Shown: piece by piece, positions 1 to 7,843 of the stretch
Layout of the letters: the number at the start of each line of letters is the position of its first letter
How positions within the stretch are numbered: position 1 is the stretch's first letter
NCBI RefSeq assembly: GCF_001074825.1
Contig: NZ_JUPG01000181.1
Coordinates: 62,001 to 126,000, forward strand
Direction of reading: 5' to 3'
DNA: 64,000 nt
Source: Streptococcus pseudopneumoniae
GTDB taxonomy: Bacteria; Bacillota; Bacilli; Lactobacillales; Streptococcaceae
Translations under genes and position numbers: made by a program
Notes under the pieces: model-generated
Database searches by the model: none
Told to the model about the DNA's origin: nothing
The model's input: only the letters and a program-made list of their open reading frames with translations

Positions 1-84
1 CTCTACCAAGATGGAACCCTTGAAAAACTCAGCAATACTTATCTAGGTGGTTCTTATCTCCCAGATAAATCTCAGTTACAATAA
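1..84 (+). CDS. Amino-acid ABC transporter substrate-binding protein, 3' end only
   Basis: The window opens inside a plus-strand gene. Only the last 27 codons are present, ending in TAA at 82-84. The encoded tail contains DGTLEKLSNTYLGG, which resembles the C-terminal helix of family 3 (SBP_bac_3) polar amino-acid binding proteins, where a lobe-closing helix of the form DGTL-x-KL-x-x-KY(L/F)GG is common. In pneumococcus, as I recall, an amino-acid binding protein gene is convergent with a phosphoesterase gene next to uvrC, which agrees with this arrangement. The substrate cannot be judged from this fragment. Confidence 0.7.
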   Translation, partial: LYQDGTLEKLSNTYLGGSYLPDKSQLQ

Positions 85-91
85 GATATAT

Positions 92-120
92 AAAAACGAT
101 TGGACCAGCCAATCGTTTTT
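92..120 (+). terminator. Rho-independent terminator, usable from both sides
   Basis: The stem AAAAACGATTGG / CCAATCGTTTTT closes a 5-base loop and has T-runs in both directions. It lies eight bases after the stop of the partial plus-strand gene and 28 bases beyond the stop of the convergent phosphoesterase gene, so it probably ends both transcripts. Confidence 0.85.
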
Positions 121-148
121 AGTTTGCATTGGTTATTTTAGGAAACTC

Positions 149-982
149 TTACAAAAAATCAAAAAAATTCTTCACATCTTCTGTATACCCATGCTTTTCT
201 ATTAAGCTGGCTAAGAGTTCCAGATTGTGTCCCTGATAGTTATCTTCACGACGTAGTTCTTCATACATTTCGATAAAGGGGAGCCCCTTGGACTTGGCCA
301 ATTCTAACTCTGCTTCATAATCATAAGCGACTTTACGAAATAGGATATTTACCAATTCCCCATCTTCAACTTCTATCACGGCATACTGGGCACGGTGATT
401 TTTTAACGCCTCCCAATTAAAATAGGGCATGCCAATCGACCCTGGATTGATGATTTGTTGCCCTTGACTGCCGTAACGAAGCAACTGCTTGTGGACATGA
501 CCATAGACTGCTACGTCCGTTTCCTCATCTAGGAGTTGGTCAAATTTTTCTGTATCATTCCCAACCAGTAGATCCCCACCATAGTTTTTGTCAGGCAAAT
601 TATGAGAGATAGAAAAGCGTAGCCCCTCAACTTCTTTCTTTTCCAGCAAAGGCAAGCTTCGTAGCCAGACAATCGTTGCAGGATCCATTCGCTCCATCAA
701 AAACTGGGTCATTCGCATTGACTGGATTTCTTGTGGATGTTCCAAACCATATTCACCATCCAAGGCCTCAAGGATACAATCGTCCCAATTGCCTCGAACA
801 CTGGCTGTGATAGGAAGGTCCTTTAGCAGGGCAACCAAGTCATTTGCGCCTGGACCAGGAAGAAAAATATCTCCCAGAAGCCAGTATTCACTGACTCCTT
901 GATTTTTAGCATCTGCAATAACTGCTTCTAGCGCCGTCGCATTACCATGAATATCTGATAAAATTGCGATTCTGTGTTTCAT
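149..982 (-). CDS. Metallophosphoesterase (calcineurin-like, YfcE/MJ0936 type)
   Basis: The 277-residue protein begins with ILSDIHGN (residues 7-14), the first metal-binding block of calcineurin-like phosphoesterases. It continues with GD (37-38), GNWDD (64-68), SHNLPD near 127 and GHVHKQ near 161, so all metal-ligand blocks are present and the enzyme looks complete. The family hydrolyses phosphodiesters or phosphomonoesters with a di-metal centre; the physiological substrate is unknown. The gene normally follows uvrC directly, but here a two-gene HNH/ATPase module lies in between, and a diverged copy of this gene's first 23 codons remains beside uvrC at 3856-3951. The start used here has an AGAAAG ribosome site seven bases upstream. 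The gene therefore needs a new promoter or read-through from the module. Confidence 0.85.
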   Translation of the reverse strand: MKHRIAILSDIHGNATALEAVIADAKNQGVSEYWLLGDIFLPGPGANDLVALLKDLPITASVRGNWDDCILEALDGEYGLEHPQEIQSMRMTQFLMERMDPATIVWLRSLPLLEKKEVEGLRFSISHNLPDKNYGGDLLVGNDTEKFDQLLDEETDVAVYGHVHKQLLRYGSQGQQIINPGSIGMPYFNWEALKNHRAQYAVIEVEDGELVNILFRKVAYDYEAELELAKSKGLPFIEMYEELRREDNYQGHNLELLASLIEKHGYTEDVKNFFDFL

Positions 983-1048
983 ATTATTACTTTCTATTGT
1001 TCATTTTCAAATGATTGTATTAATAATTCAAACTATTTACTTGCAAAC

Positions 1049-2809
1049 TTATTTATCCGCATTGGCACTACTTATGTTTGCTTCAATCATTGCTCTGACC
1101 TGCTGGCGTTGTTCCTCATTTAGATTCAACTTCTGCAGTTGTTTTTCAATACTAAATTCTGAGGTATTGTATTTCTTATCATACATCTCTAATAGTTTAT
1201 TACGAAGAATAGGCTCACTGATCAAATGAATTTCTTTTAATAGTTCTTCTTCATTTCCTTCCTGCTCCTCTTCTCCATTAAGTCTTTCAATCATAGAATT
1301 AATCTTTGCTAAGGCAAAATCACCATAAATATTATCAATTAAATTTTCCTTCATGATTTCTTGGATATTCTTAGCGAAAGTATTTTGAAGAACTTTACCT
1401 TCTGAATATCCAGTTTCTTGATTTTTTTCAATCATAATCACATTTCCTGGTTTAATATCAGATAACATATAGGGAGAGTGAGTTGTAAAGGAGAGTTGAA
1501 TCTTTCGCCCCTTTCCCTCGATATCCAATATTTCAGAAAGATTATTAATCAGAATTTTAATTAATCTCCTAGACCATTCTAGATGCATTCCCGACTCTAA
1601 TTCATCAACTAGCAGTATAATATCCCCAGAACTTTCTTCATGCATATATAGATACGTATAAAGCTGTGAAAATATTTCAATCAAGTTCCCTTCTCCTGTT
1701 GACATATGATAATCAGGAGTCTCTTTTAACAAATTATAATTATTAAAGCTTTTATTTAAATCATAACATAAATCACGCATTAATCCTTTCAATTTTGTAT
1801 ACTGAAGTAGTCTGTCATTAAGGTCTTCAAATAATCTTCTATTATTGTTGGAGTATTTTAGCAAAATTGAAGAAGAATTATTATCAATTAAAGAACCATT
1901 TTCTCGGATTTCTTTAAAAATTTTAACTATAGTAATTATTGATTCAACATACTCTTTTCTAATTTTCATTGTTTCATCCTTTACTTCATTTTTGTCTAAT
2001 TCTTTTACTATATCTGAAAGTAAATAACGTCCAGAGTCCTCATAATCAGAAACATATTCTTTTAAATATTTTTCACATTTAGATAATAAAGATTCAGATA
2101 ATAATTTCTTTATAAATTCATCTTCTTCATAAAAAATATTATGTATGGTCTTATATATTAAAAATCCTATAGCATTTATCCCTCTCGGAATTGAATCGCT
2201 ATAATCTTTTAAACCATAGGGTTCAATCTCTAATGAACAAGATAAAACTGAACTAATAATTTCACGATCACTTAACCAAAAATATGAATTGATAAACATT
2301 GCTAATCCTTTTGGATTCAAAGCTGTACGATATCCAATAGTTCCTCCTCCCTTACTTTGTAAATTAACATATAAAATATTTTTATCCCCTTCATAGTATT
2401 CTGGATTACAATTAAAACTCCCATCTTGTTTTCTATAAAAAGTTCCCACAGCTGGTAAATTCTTAACAGATAAATTGGTAGAAGAAATATTAAATCTTAC
2501 TCGATCTTCCTGTTTTCCTAGTTCAAAAAGGGATAAATATTGATTATCAGGGTCTTGTTCGTATTTATATGGTGAGTGGCTACTAATTATGTTTAAAATC
2601 GTTGTCTTTCCAGTCCCATTTATCCCAACTATTGGTGAAATATTATAAATAGACTCTCCATAAAAGTTTTCAATATAGTCTGGATTTTTATCAATTTTTA
2701 ATTCATTCGTTTCAAAATCAAAACTTACTTTATATTCGTCTGAAAAATTAAAAATCTGATTCTTAAAAAGCTCATCATACTGTTTAATCACCAAAGCAAT
2801 TAATTTCAT
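1049..2809 (-). CDS. AAA/ABC-type ATPase of a Septu-like (PtuA-like) defence module
   Basis: A 586-residue OLD/RecF/SMC-like ATPase. The Walker A site is GINGTGKTT at about 62-70, an ABC-signature-like STGEGN lies near 370, Walker B is ILLVDELE near 398-405, and a switch histidine is in TTHSP near 442-446. The middle (about 200-360) is helical and charged, as in SMC-like hinge insertions. The start ATG overlaps the stop of the upstream HNH gene as ATGA (2806-2809), preceded by GGAGAAGA, so the two are translationally coupled. ATPase plus HNH nuclease is the composition of Septu (PtuAB) and of the effector pair in some retrons; no reverse transcriptase is nearby. The order here is nuclease first. 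The gene is clearly more AT-rich than uvrC. The role in phage defence is inferred from the family, not shown by the sequence. Confidence 0.8.
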   Translation of the reverse strand: MKLIALVIKQYDELFKNQIFNFSDEYKVSFDFETNELKIDKNPDYIENFYGESIYNISPIVGINGTGKTTILNIISSHSPYKYEQDPDNQYLSLFELGKQEDRVRFNISSTNLSVKNLPAVGTFYRKQDGSFNCNPEYYEGDKNILYVNLQSKGGGTIGYRTALNPKGLAMFINSYFWLSDREIISSVLSCSLEIEPYGLKDYSDSIPRGINAIGFLIYKTIHNIFYEEDEFIKKLLSESLLSKCEKYLKEYVSDYEDSGRYLLSDIVKELDKNEVKDETMKIRKEYVESIITIVKIFKEIRENGSLIDNNSSSILLKYSNNNRRLFEDLNDRLLQYTKLKGLMRDLCYDLNKSFNNYNLLKETPDYHMSTGEGNLIEIFSQLYTYLYMHEESSGDIILLVDELESGMHLEWSRRLIKILINNLSEILDIEGKGRKIQLSFTTHSPYMLSDIKPGNVIMIEKNQETGYSEGKVLQNTFAKNIQEIMKENLIDNIYGDFALAKINSMIERLNGEEEQEGNEEELLKEIHLISEPILRNKLLEMYDKKYNTSEFSIEKQLQKLNLNEEQRQQVRAMIEANISSANADK

Positions 2810-3780
2810 TCTTCTCCTACTAGTCCAATTTCTTTGCTAATATCTGTAACCATTTTTGAAAGTGGTCTTTTTCCATAATTTTCTTTGTCTGTGTAGTGAC
2901 CTGTTATAAAGCGATTCACCTCAGACTTGCTCAATTCAAGGTTTGTTTGATTTAAGATTTCTGACAAACCTTCTCTATAACTATCTGTGTATACTTCTTT
3001 TTTCCAAATTAATTCATTTACTACATCAACGTGGCTTTGATATAGCTCCTCTATACCTAAAATACGAATTCCTTTTTTAAAGTCTGAATCATGAGAATCA
3101 ATTTTGATTTCAATATCATCAACAGACTTTGGAACGTATGTAAACTTTATATCATCGAATGGAAAACTAGTGTCATAGGGACTATATTCTAAACCCTTAT
3201 TCGATTTCACATGATTACAACTATAACAACTAGGGATTAAATTATAAAATGAAACAGCAAACAATGGATAGCTGTCTTTTGGAAAAAAGTGGTCTAGTTG
3301 AGCAGTATTTACTACTTTAGTCGGACCGTTAATTTCTTGATTGCAACCTGGACATTCTTTTTCAGTCCCGTCAATTACCAATAAATCTTGATTACAGTTA
3401 TTACATGTAAACACTTTATAGGTCGAGTTTATATAATTACGATTACAATACGGGCATACCGAAATGTTCTTTAAATCAACTATTTTCTTTCTTAGTTGGG
3501 AATCAATCTTGTCATAGGATTTTTTTATATACTCTGTTAATTTAGGTTCATTAACGATAAAATTATTCAACAATTTCTTACATTCCTCTAAAAATAAATA
3601 CTCCGCAGACATTATCTTTAGAAAAGCATCCTGTTCACTTTCAAGTCCCGGTATATTATTTACAACCCAGTTATTTAACTCATCTTTAAATTCAGGATAA
3701 TGTCGAAAATTCATTTTTTTATATAATTCCAAGCAAAACTTTTCAACTTTAGACGTATTTGATTTTTCTATAGATATCAT
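2806..3780 (-). CDS. HNH endonuclease of a Septu-like (PtuB-like) module
   Basis: I choose ATG at 3780, giving 324 residues. It has GGAG nine bases upstream, and the in-frame extension upstream would run through a TATAAT promoter box. The protein has paired cysteines CPYC (109-112), CNNC (126-129) and CPGC (143-146), then LDHFFPK (DH at 163-164), N180 and CYSCN (185-189). This is the zinc-stabilised beta-beta-alpha-metal HNH arrangement of the TIGR02646-like/PtuB group. The extra CxxC pair between the first CxxC and the DH makes a zinc-ribbon insertion. It is first in a two-gene operon with the ATPase, overlapping by four bases. It is expected to cut nucleic acid when triggered by infection; that is inference from the family. 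Confidence 0.8.
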   Translation of the reverse strand: MISIEKSNTSKVEKFCLELYKKMNFRHYPEFKDELNNWVVNNIPGLESEQDAFLKIMSAEYLFLEECKKLLNNFIVNEPKLTEYIKKSYDKIDSQLRKKIVDLKNISVCPYCNRNYINSTYKVFTCNNCNQDLLVIDGTEKECPGCNQEINGPTKVVNTAQLDHFFPKDSYPLFAVSFYNLIPSCYSCNHVKSNKGLEYSPYDTSFPFDDIKFTYVPKSVDDIEIKIDSHDSDFKKGIRILGIEELYQSHVDVVNELIWKKEVYTDSYREGLSEILNQTNLELSKSEVNRFITGHYTDKENYGKRPLSKMVTDISKEIGLVGEE

Positions 3781-3823
3781 AACCGGCACTCCATTCTGGC
3801 TCACTTCTTTTCCATTATAGCAC

Positions 3824-3829
3824 AAAAGG
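3824..3829 (-). promoter_or_regulatory. Extended -10 promoter for the HNH/ATPase module
   Basis: On the minus strand the sequence reads TGCTATAATGG, a consensus -10 box with a TGn extension. No good -35 is seen at 17 bases. It lies 44 bases upstream of the chosen HNH start and directly downstream of the uvrC-side terminator stem. Confidence 0.6.
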
Positions 3830-3831
3830 CC

Positions 3832-3850
3832 GCTTATACGACCTTTCTTT
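3832..3850 (-). terminator. Terminator behind uvrC and the phosphoesterase remnant
   Basis: On the minus strand an eight-pair stem AAAGGTCG / CGGCCTTT (one G-T pair) encloses TATAAG and runs into TTTTG. It would stop uvrC transcripts just before the promoter of the HNH/ATPase module. Confidence 0.6.
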
Positions 3851-3855
3851 ATATA

Positions 3856-3951
3856 TTAACTACTAAGTTCTGCCGATGATCCCGCAATAACTGCTTCTAG
3901 CGCCGTTATATTGCCATGAATATCTGATAAAATTGCGATTTTATGATTCAT
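3856..3951 (-). pseudogene. Remnant 5' end of the metallophosphoesterase gene
   Basis: An ATG at 3951 overlaps the 3' end of uvrC by 11 bases and opens a 31-codon frame: [23 protein letters not shown], then unrelated residues and TAA at 3856-3858. The first 23 codons match the start of the intact gene at 982, with about seven base changes in 68. This is probably the original start of the gene that followed uvrC, cut off when the HNH/ATPase module entered. It cannot make a functional enzyme. Confidence 0.8.
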
Positions 3952-5788
3952 AATGGTCTCCTTCTGTTTGGTAATTTACACTCTTTTCCGCTACTTGAGA
4001 CAACTCCACTTCTTCCTGCGGGGTCAACTTCCTCTGAACTGCTTCTGCGACTGTTCTTGGCACCCCAACTTCGACAATCTCATCCACACTGGCTTCCTTG
4101 ATTTTGGTCAAAGACTTGAAATGCTTCATAAGATTCTGCTTGCGTTTAGGTCCCAGACCGTCAATCCCATCCAGTTGTGATGAAAAGGAATTTTTGGAGC
4201 GCAGTTGGCGGTGGAAAGTGATAGCAAAGCGGTGCACCTCATCCTGAATGCGTTGGAGGAGGAAAAATTCTTGAGAATTGCGAGACAACTCCACCACCTC
4301 AAGCGGATCTCCAAAGAGCAATTCATGGGTTTGGTGCTTATCATTCTTTTGCAGACCTGCAATGGGAATATCCAAACCCAGTTCCTCTTGGATGACTAGC
4401 TTAGCGATATTGACTTGACCTTGTCCCCCATCGATGACAATCAAATCTGGAGGAGTCAAACCGTCACGCTGTACTCGACCATAGCGCCTGCGAATGACTT
4501 CTCTCATACTGGCATAGTCGTCTGGCCCGACTACGGTTTTTATCTTGTACTTACGGTAATCCTTCTTACTCGGTTTGCCGTTGACAAAGACCACCATAGC
4601 TGAAACAGGACTGGTCCCCATGATATTAGAGTTATCGAAGGATTCGATGCGGACTGGGGTCGGTATTTGGAGCAAACGACCTAGATTTTTAATAGCTCCT
4701 TGTGTCTTTTCGACAGATTTTTCTAACAGATTGAACTTCTGCTCTAGACTGACTCGAGCATTCTTTATAGCCAGATTGACCAGCTGCTTTTTCTCTCCAC
4801 GTTGAGGCTTAAGAATCTTGGTGTCTACCAAAGCCTTGACAGCTTCTTCGTCAATATCCTGCGGAATCAGTACCTCATTGGGAACCAGGTGAGATTTTTC
4901 TTGATAGAATTGTCCCACATAGGTCAAGAAGTCCTCATCCGGATCGTTGTAGTAGGGAAAAAGATTGACATCGCGCTCAATGAGCTTGCCCTGACGAACA
5001 AAGAAAACCTGAACACACATCCAGCCCTTGTCCACATAGTAGCCAAAGACATCCCGATTTTGGAGATCCTTAGCCATAACCCGTTGCTTGGTTCGAAGCG
5101 TTCCAATAGCCTGAATTAGGTCACGGTATTCCGCTGCACGTTCAAATTCCATAGTCTGGGCTGCCGCTGCCATTTTTCCCTTAAGAGCATCAATGATTTT
5201 GTCATCCTGCCCTTTCAGAAACTCAGAAACCTCCTGAGCCATGGACTTGAAATAGGCCTCATCTTTCTTACAGATGGTGTGGGCCATACATTGACCGATA
5301 TGGTAGTAAAAACAGACCTTAGACGGTGGATTGGTACACTTTCTAAAAGGAAAAATTCGATCCAGCAACCGCTTGATTTCATTGGCTGCTCCCACATCTG
5401 GATAAGGTCCAAAGTAGAGACCTCCGTCCTTCTTGACCTGACGGGTGATAATCAAACGAGGATAGCGCTCATTGGTAACTTTGATAAAAGGATAGGACTT
5501 ATCATCCTTGAGCATGATATTGTATTTGGGCTTGTTTTCCTTGATTAGGTTGATTTCTAGGAGAAGTGCCTCAATATTAGACTCCGTAACGATAAATTCA
5601 AAATCCACAATCTCAGACACCAAGGCCTCTGTTTTGGTATCATGACTTCCACGGAAATAGGACCGCACGCGGTTACGCAGATTTTTAGCCTTTCCTACAT
5701 AGATAATGGTGCCGTTTTTATCCTTGTGAATGTAACAACCAGGGCTAGTCGGCAAGAGCTCTAGTTTTGATTTAATCAAGTTATTCAT
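3941..5788 (-). CDS. uvrC: UvrC, excinuclease ABC subunit C
   Basis: The 615-residue protein makes the two incisions flanking a UvrB-bound lesion in nucleotide excision repair. It has an N-terminal GIY-YIG nuclease ([10 protein letters not shown] then [14 protein letters not shown], residues 17-43), a UVR motif for UvrB binding ([10 protein letters not shown] near 214-223), the C-terminal RNase H-like endonuclease (ESFDNSN near 380 and IVIDGGQGQ near 450) and a helix-hairpin-helix pair near the end ([14 protein letters not shown]). Length and domain order are standard. Its last bases overlap the start of the phosphoesterase remnant. The start ATG sits only seven bases from a TATAAT box, so part of its mRNA may lack a leader. 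Confidence 0.97.
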   Translation of the reverse strand: MNNLIKSKLELLPTSPGCYIHKDKNGTIIYVGKAKNLRNRVRSYFRGSHDTKTEALVSEIVDFEFIVTESNIEALLLEINLIKENKPKYNIMLKDDKSYPFIKVTNERYPRLIITRQVKKDGGLYFGPYPDVGAANEIKRLLDRIFPFRKCTNPPSKVCFYYHIGQCMAHTICKKDEAYFKSMAQEVSEFLKGQDDKIIDALKGKMAAAAQTMEFERAAEYRDLIQAIGTLRTKQRVMAKDLQNRDVFGYYVDKGWMCVQVFFVRQGKLIERDVNLFPYYNDPDEDFLTYVGQFYQEKSHLVPNEVLIPQDIDEEAVKALVDTKILKPQRGEKKQLVNLAIKNARVSLEQKFNLLEKSVEKTQGAIKNLGRLLQIPTPVRIESFDNSNIMGTSPVSAMVVFVNGKPSKKDYRKYKIKTVVGPDDYASMREVIRRRYGRVQRDGLTPPDLIVIDGGQGQVNIAKLVIQEELGLDIPIAGLQKNDKHQTHELLFGDPLEVVELSRNSQEFFLLQRIQDEVHRFAITFHRQLRSKNSFSSQLDGIDGLGPKRKQNLMKHFKSLTKIKEASVDEIVEVGVPRTVAEAVQRKLTPQEEVELSQVAEKSVNYQTEGDHYES

Positions 5789-5794
5789 AATTCC

Positions 5795-5800
5795 ATTATA
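5795..5800 (-). promoter_or_regulatory. Extended -10 box immediately upstream of uvrC
   Basis: The minus strand reads TTGCTATAATGGAATT followed by the uvrC ATG. The -10 box ends seven bases before the start codon, so transcription would begin at or next to the A of ATG. Only a weak GGA precedes the start. Confidence 0.5.
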
Positions 5801-5825
5801 GCAAAAAAGTAGGGAAAGATAATCC
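5801..5825 (-). terminator. Terminator after the matrixin-like gene
   Basis: On the minus strand AGTAGGGGA, a short loop, then TCCCTACT and TTTTTT form an intrinsic terminator just past the stop of the upstream protease gene. Confidence 0.75.
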
Positions 5826-5826
5826 C

Positions 5827-6528
5827 CTACTCATTGGTCTCATATAATTTTCGAAGTCTTTCAACATCCTCTTCCTGAATACCATAAAAGGAACCCGCAG
5901 GTTGCATGACAGACTTCTCATCTGTATGGTCCAAGCCAATCGCATGACCCAACTCATGTTCTGCCGTATGGACAATGCGCTCATATGAATAGCCATAGTT
6001 AGGATTGGACAGATAATAGTGATTCAACCGCACCGTTACGGATAAGAATTGCCCTGTTAAGAGATTGGTCTGACTTTCCGCCTCTCCTGCCACAGGAGTG
6101 TTTCCATCGTTCATCTCCGTAGCCGTAATATCTGCCTTGCTGGACTCAGTCACGATTTCAAAATGAAAAGCACCAGTTTGATTCCAATTCTGGATTGCTT
6201 CTAAATAAGCCTCTTGAAAGCGTGAATCCATCTGGGGATCCAAGTAAATACGAGCAGAAGCCTGTGACCACCTTCCTTCAGAATGCTGGTGGCTATCAGT
6301 CTGGTTCAACTTAGGCAGTTCCCCTGTTCTTTCCCATTGGTCGATACTTTGTTGACCAATTTTTACCGACCGCTCTGCTTGCTTTAGCGCTCCTTGAAAA
6401 TCCCCGTTCAGATACCAGAGAAAACCAAAAGCAAGAGCACATAAGAGTACAACTATCCAGACTAGGCGCCAAAACAAACGCCAAACAAAAGAAAAGAAAG
6501 CCCCTATCAAACGAAAAAGCCAACGCAT
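5827..6528 (-). CDS. Membrane-anchored matrixin-like zinc metalloprotease (M10 type)
   Basis: I take the start at 6528 (MRWLF), because GGTGGAGAG lies at ribosome-site distance; seven more upstream codons are open but have no such site. The product is 233 residues. A hydrophobic segment at about 20-40 ([16 protein letters not shown]) anchors the N terminus, leaving the catalytic part outside the cell. The zinc site [11 protein letters not shown] is at 191-201, with E192 as catalytic base, and a likely Met-turn (VMQP) follows at about 207. This is the metzincin signature of matrixins. No propeptide cysteine switch is obvious. The substrate is unknown. It is a separate unit between murN and uvrC. 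Confidence 0.85.
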   Translation of the reverse strand: MRWLFRLIGAFFSFVWRLFWRLVWIVVLLCALAFGFLWYLNGDFQGALKQAERSVKIGQQSIDQWERTGELPKLNQTDSHQHSEGRWSQASARIYLDPQMDSRFQEAYLEAIQNWNQTGAFHFEIVTESSKADITATEMNDGNTPVAGEAESQTNLLTGQFLSVTVRLNHYYLSNPNYGYSYERIVHTAEHELGHAIGLDHTDEKSVMQPAGSFYGIQEEDVERLRKLYETNE

Positions 6529-6606
6529 ATCTCTCCACCTTTCTAGCAAATAAAGTCTATTTTACTAAAACAAGCTGAAAGAAAGCTAAATACTGGCTTT
6601 TTCATC

Positions 6607-7839
6607 TTAACGTCCTAATATTTTTTTGAATAACTGAATAGCTTTGTATTTTAAAGGTGATGGATGGTAACGGAAAGTACCCGCTTTGCGTACAATATAG
6701 CCATTAAAATTTTGTTTAAAACGCAAAACACCATCACTACCATCAAAAATCCCTTGAATACCTAGGAAGTTGTATTTAGGTATTCCACGTTTTATACTTT
6801 CCAACATAACATATTTTTGAAGTAGCGCAGGGGCATAGAACTTATTAAATTCAGTGTAGGAACCACTAAAGAGGTAAGTCGTTTCCTGAGGCATATAAAC
6901 AAATAAACTCCCGGCTAAAACAATATCTTCTTCTCCATATTTTTCAATCAAGTCTCTCGCTTCTGCTTTTCGAACTTCAAAAGTTTCAAATTGACTAGAA
7001 TATTCTCTCAGTTGATTTTGTTTTTTCTCAGAATGAGGATTTTTACTCAAATCAAGTCGCAACTTGTCCAAGATTTCTTCTAGTTTACTTTGTTCACCTT
7101 GCAATTTGCTCATATACTCCGAAAAATTTAAGCTTGCTATGAGAAACTCCGCCTGTTCTCCAAATGAATCATAAAAGCGCTCATAATATTCTAAACTTTT
7201 ATCACTATATTCTCTACGTTCAGAGGTTTCTTTTGTTATATTCTTAAAAATCGATAGTTCTTCACGTTTTAACTTTTTCAACCGAATGCCAAACGTTTCA
7301 GCCTTTTTCACCAAGGGTTTACCCTTTTTGCTAAAACTTTTAAGCAAATTCTTTTCAGTTAATTCAGTCAAATCTTTATAGTATAACCAATCTGGTTCTC
7401 CACCTGGATAACCTGTTGTCAATCCATCAAATTGATAACCTAAATTAGTCAAATCTTGAATAATACTTTTTTTCTCAGCATCTATTGGATTACCTTCACT
7501 ATCAAAAGTTTGATACGTTTCATAAGGTTTTACAAGCAACTCTAATACACCATTTTGCTTGGCATATTCTTTTAACTCCGCATAAAAAACTGGAAGAGCA
7601 TCTTGTTGAGTATAAATAGGCCCCGAATTGAGCTCCATATGTAGACCACCTAGCATGGGCAAGCTATAAACCAGAGTTGCAACTTGAATTTCTCCTTCTT
7701 TTTTCAAAGCAAGGTAAACAATTCGAGCCCCTCTTTTTTCTAATAAGTCCCCCATCTGGACAGATTGCATAAAGGAACGAGAAGAAACCTGATCAGAATA
7801 AGTACGAAACTCTTCTTTTGTGAGTGTAGTTAGTGCCAT
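6607..7839 (-). CDS. murN: MurN, tRNA-dependent L-alanine transferase for the second branch residue
   Basis: A 410-residue FemABX-family enzyme. MurN adds the second alanine of the Ser-Ala or Ala-Ala side branch to the lipid II stem-peptide lysine, using alanyl-tRNA at the inner membrane face. Evidence is the full family length, two GNAT-like lobes, and a long charged helical arm (about 245-295, ending near RKAEARDLIEKYGEED) that forms the family coiled coil. It starts four bases after murM stops, as in pneumococcus (fibA-fibB). Assignment as MurN rather than MurM rests on gene order and length. Loss in pneumococcus lowers penicillin resistance in resistant strains. Confidence 0.9.
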   Translation of the reverse strand: MALTTLTKEEFRTYSDQVSSRSFMQSVQMGDLLEKRGARIVYLALKKEGEIQVATLVYSLPMLGGLHMELNSGPIYTQQDALPVFYAELKEYAKQNGVLELLVKPYETYQTFDSEGNPIDAEKKSIIQDLTNLGYQFDGLTTGYPGGEPDWLYYKDLTELTEKNLLKSFSKKGKPLVKKAETFGIRLKKLKREELSIFKNITKETSERREYSDKSLEYYERFYDSFGEQAEFLIASLNFSEYMSKLQGEQSKLEEILDKLRLDLSKNPHSEKKQNQLREYSSQFETFEVRKAEARDLIEKYGEEDIVLAGSLFVYMPQETTYLFSGSYTEFNKFYAPALLQKYVMLESIKRGIPKYNFLGIQGIFDGSDGVLRFKQNFNGYIVRKAGTFRYHPSPLKYKAIQLFKKILGR

Positions 7840-7843
7840 ATAC

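Noticed and set aside
1011-1229. Plus-strand frame of 72 codons encoding a hydrophobic peptide, a possible small toxin
   Set aside because: It overlaps the 3' end of the ATPase gene antisense, has no ribosome site, and its hydrophobicity follows from AT-rich coding sequence on the other strand.
3888-3940. The repeated 5' segment of the phosphoesterase gene as an attachment site of an integrative element
   Set aside because: The copies differ at several bases and no integrase is encoded between them, so a site-specific integration is not supported.
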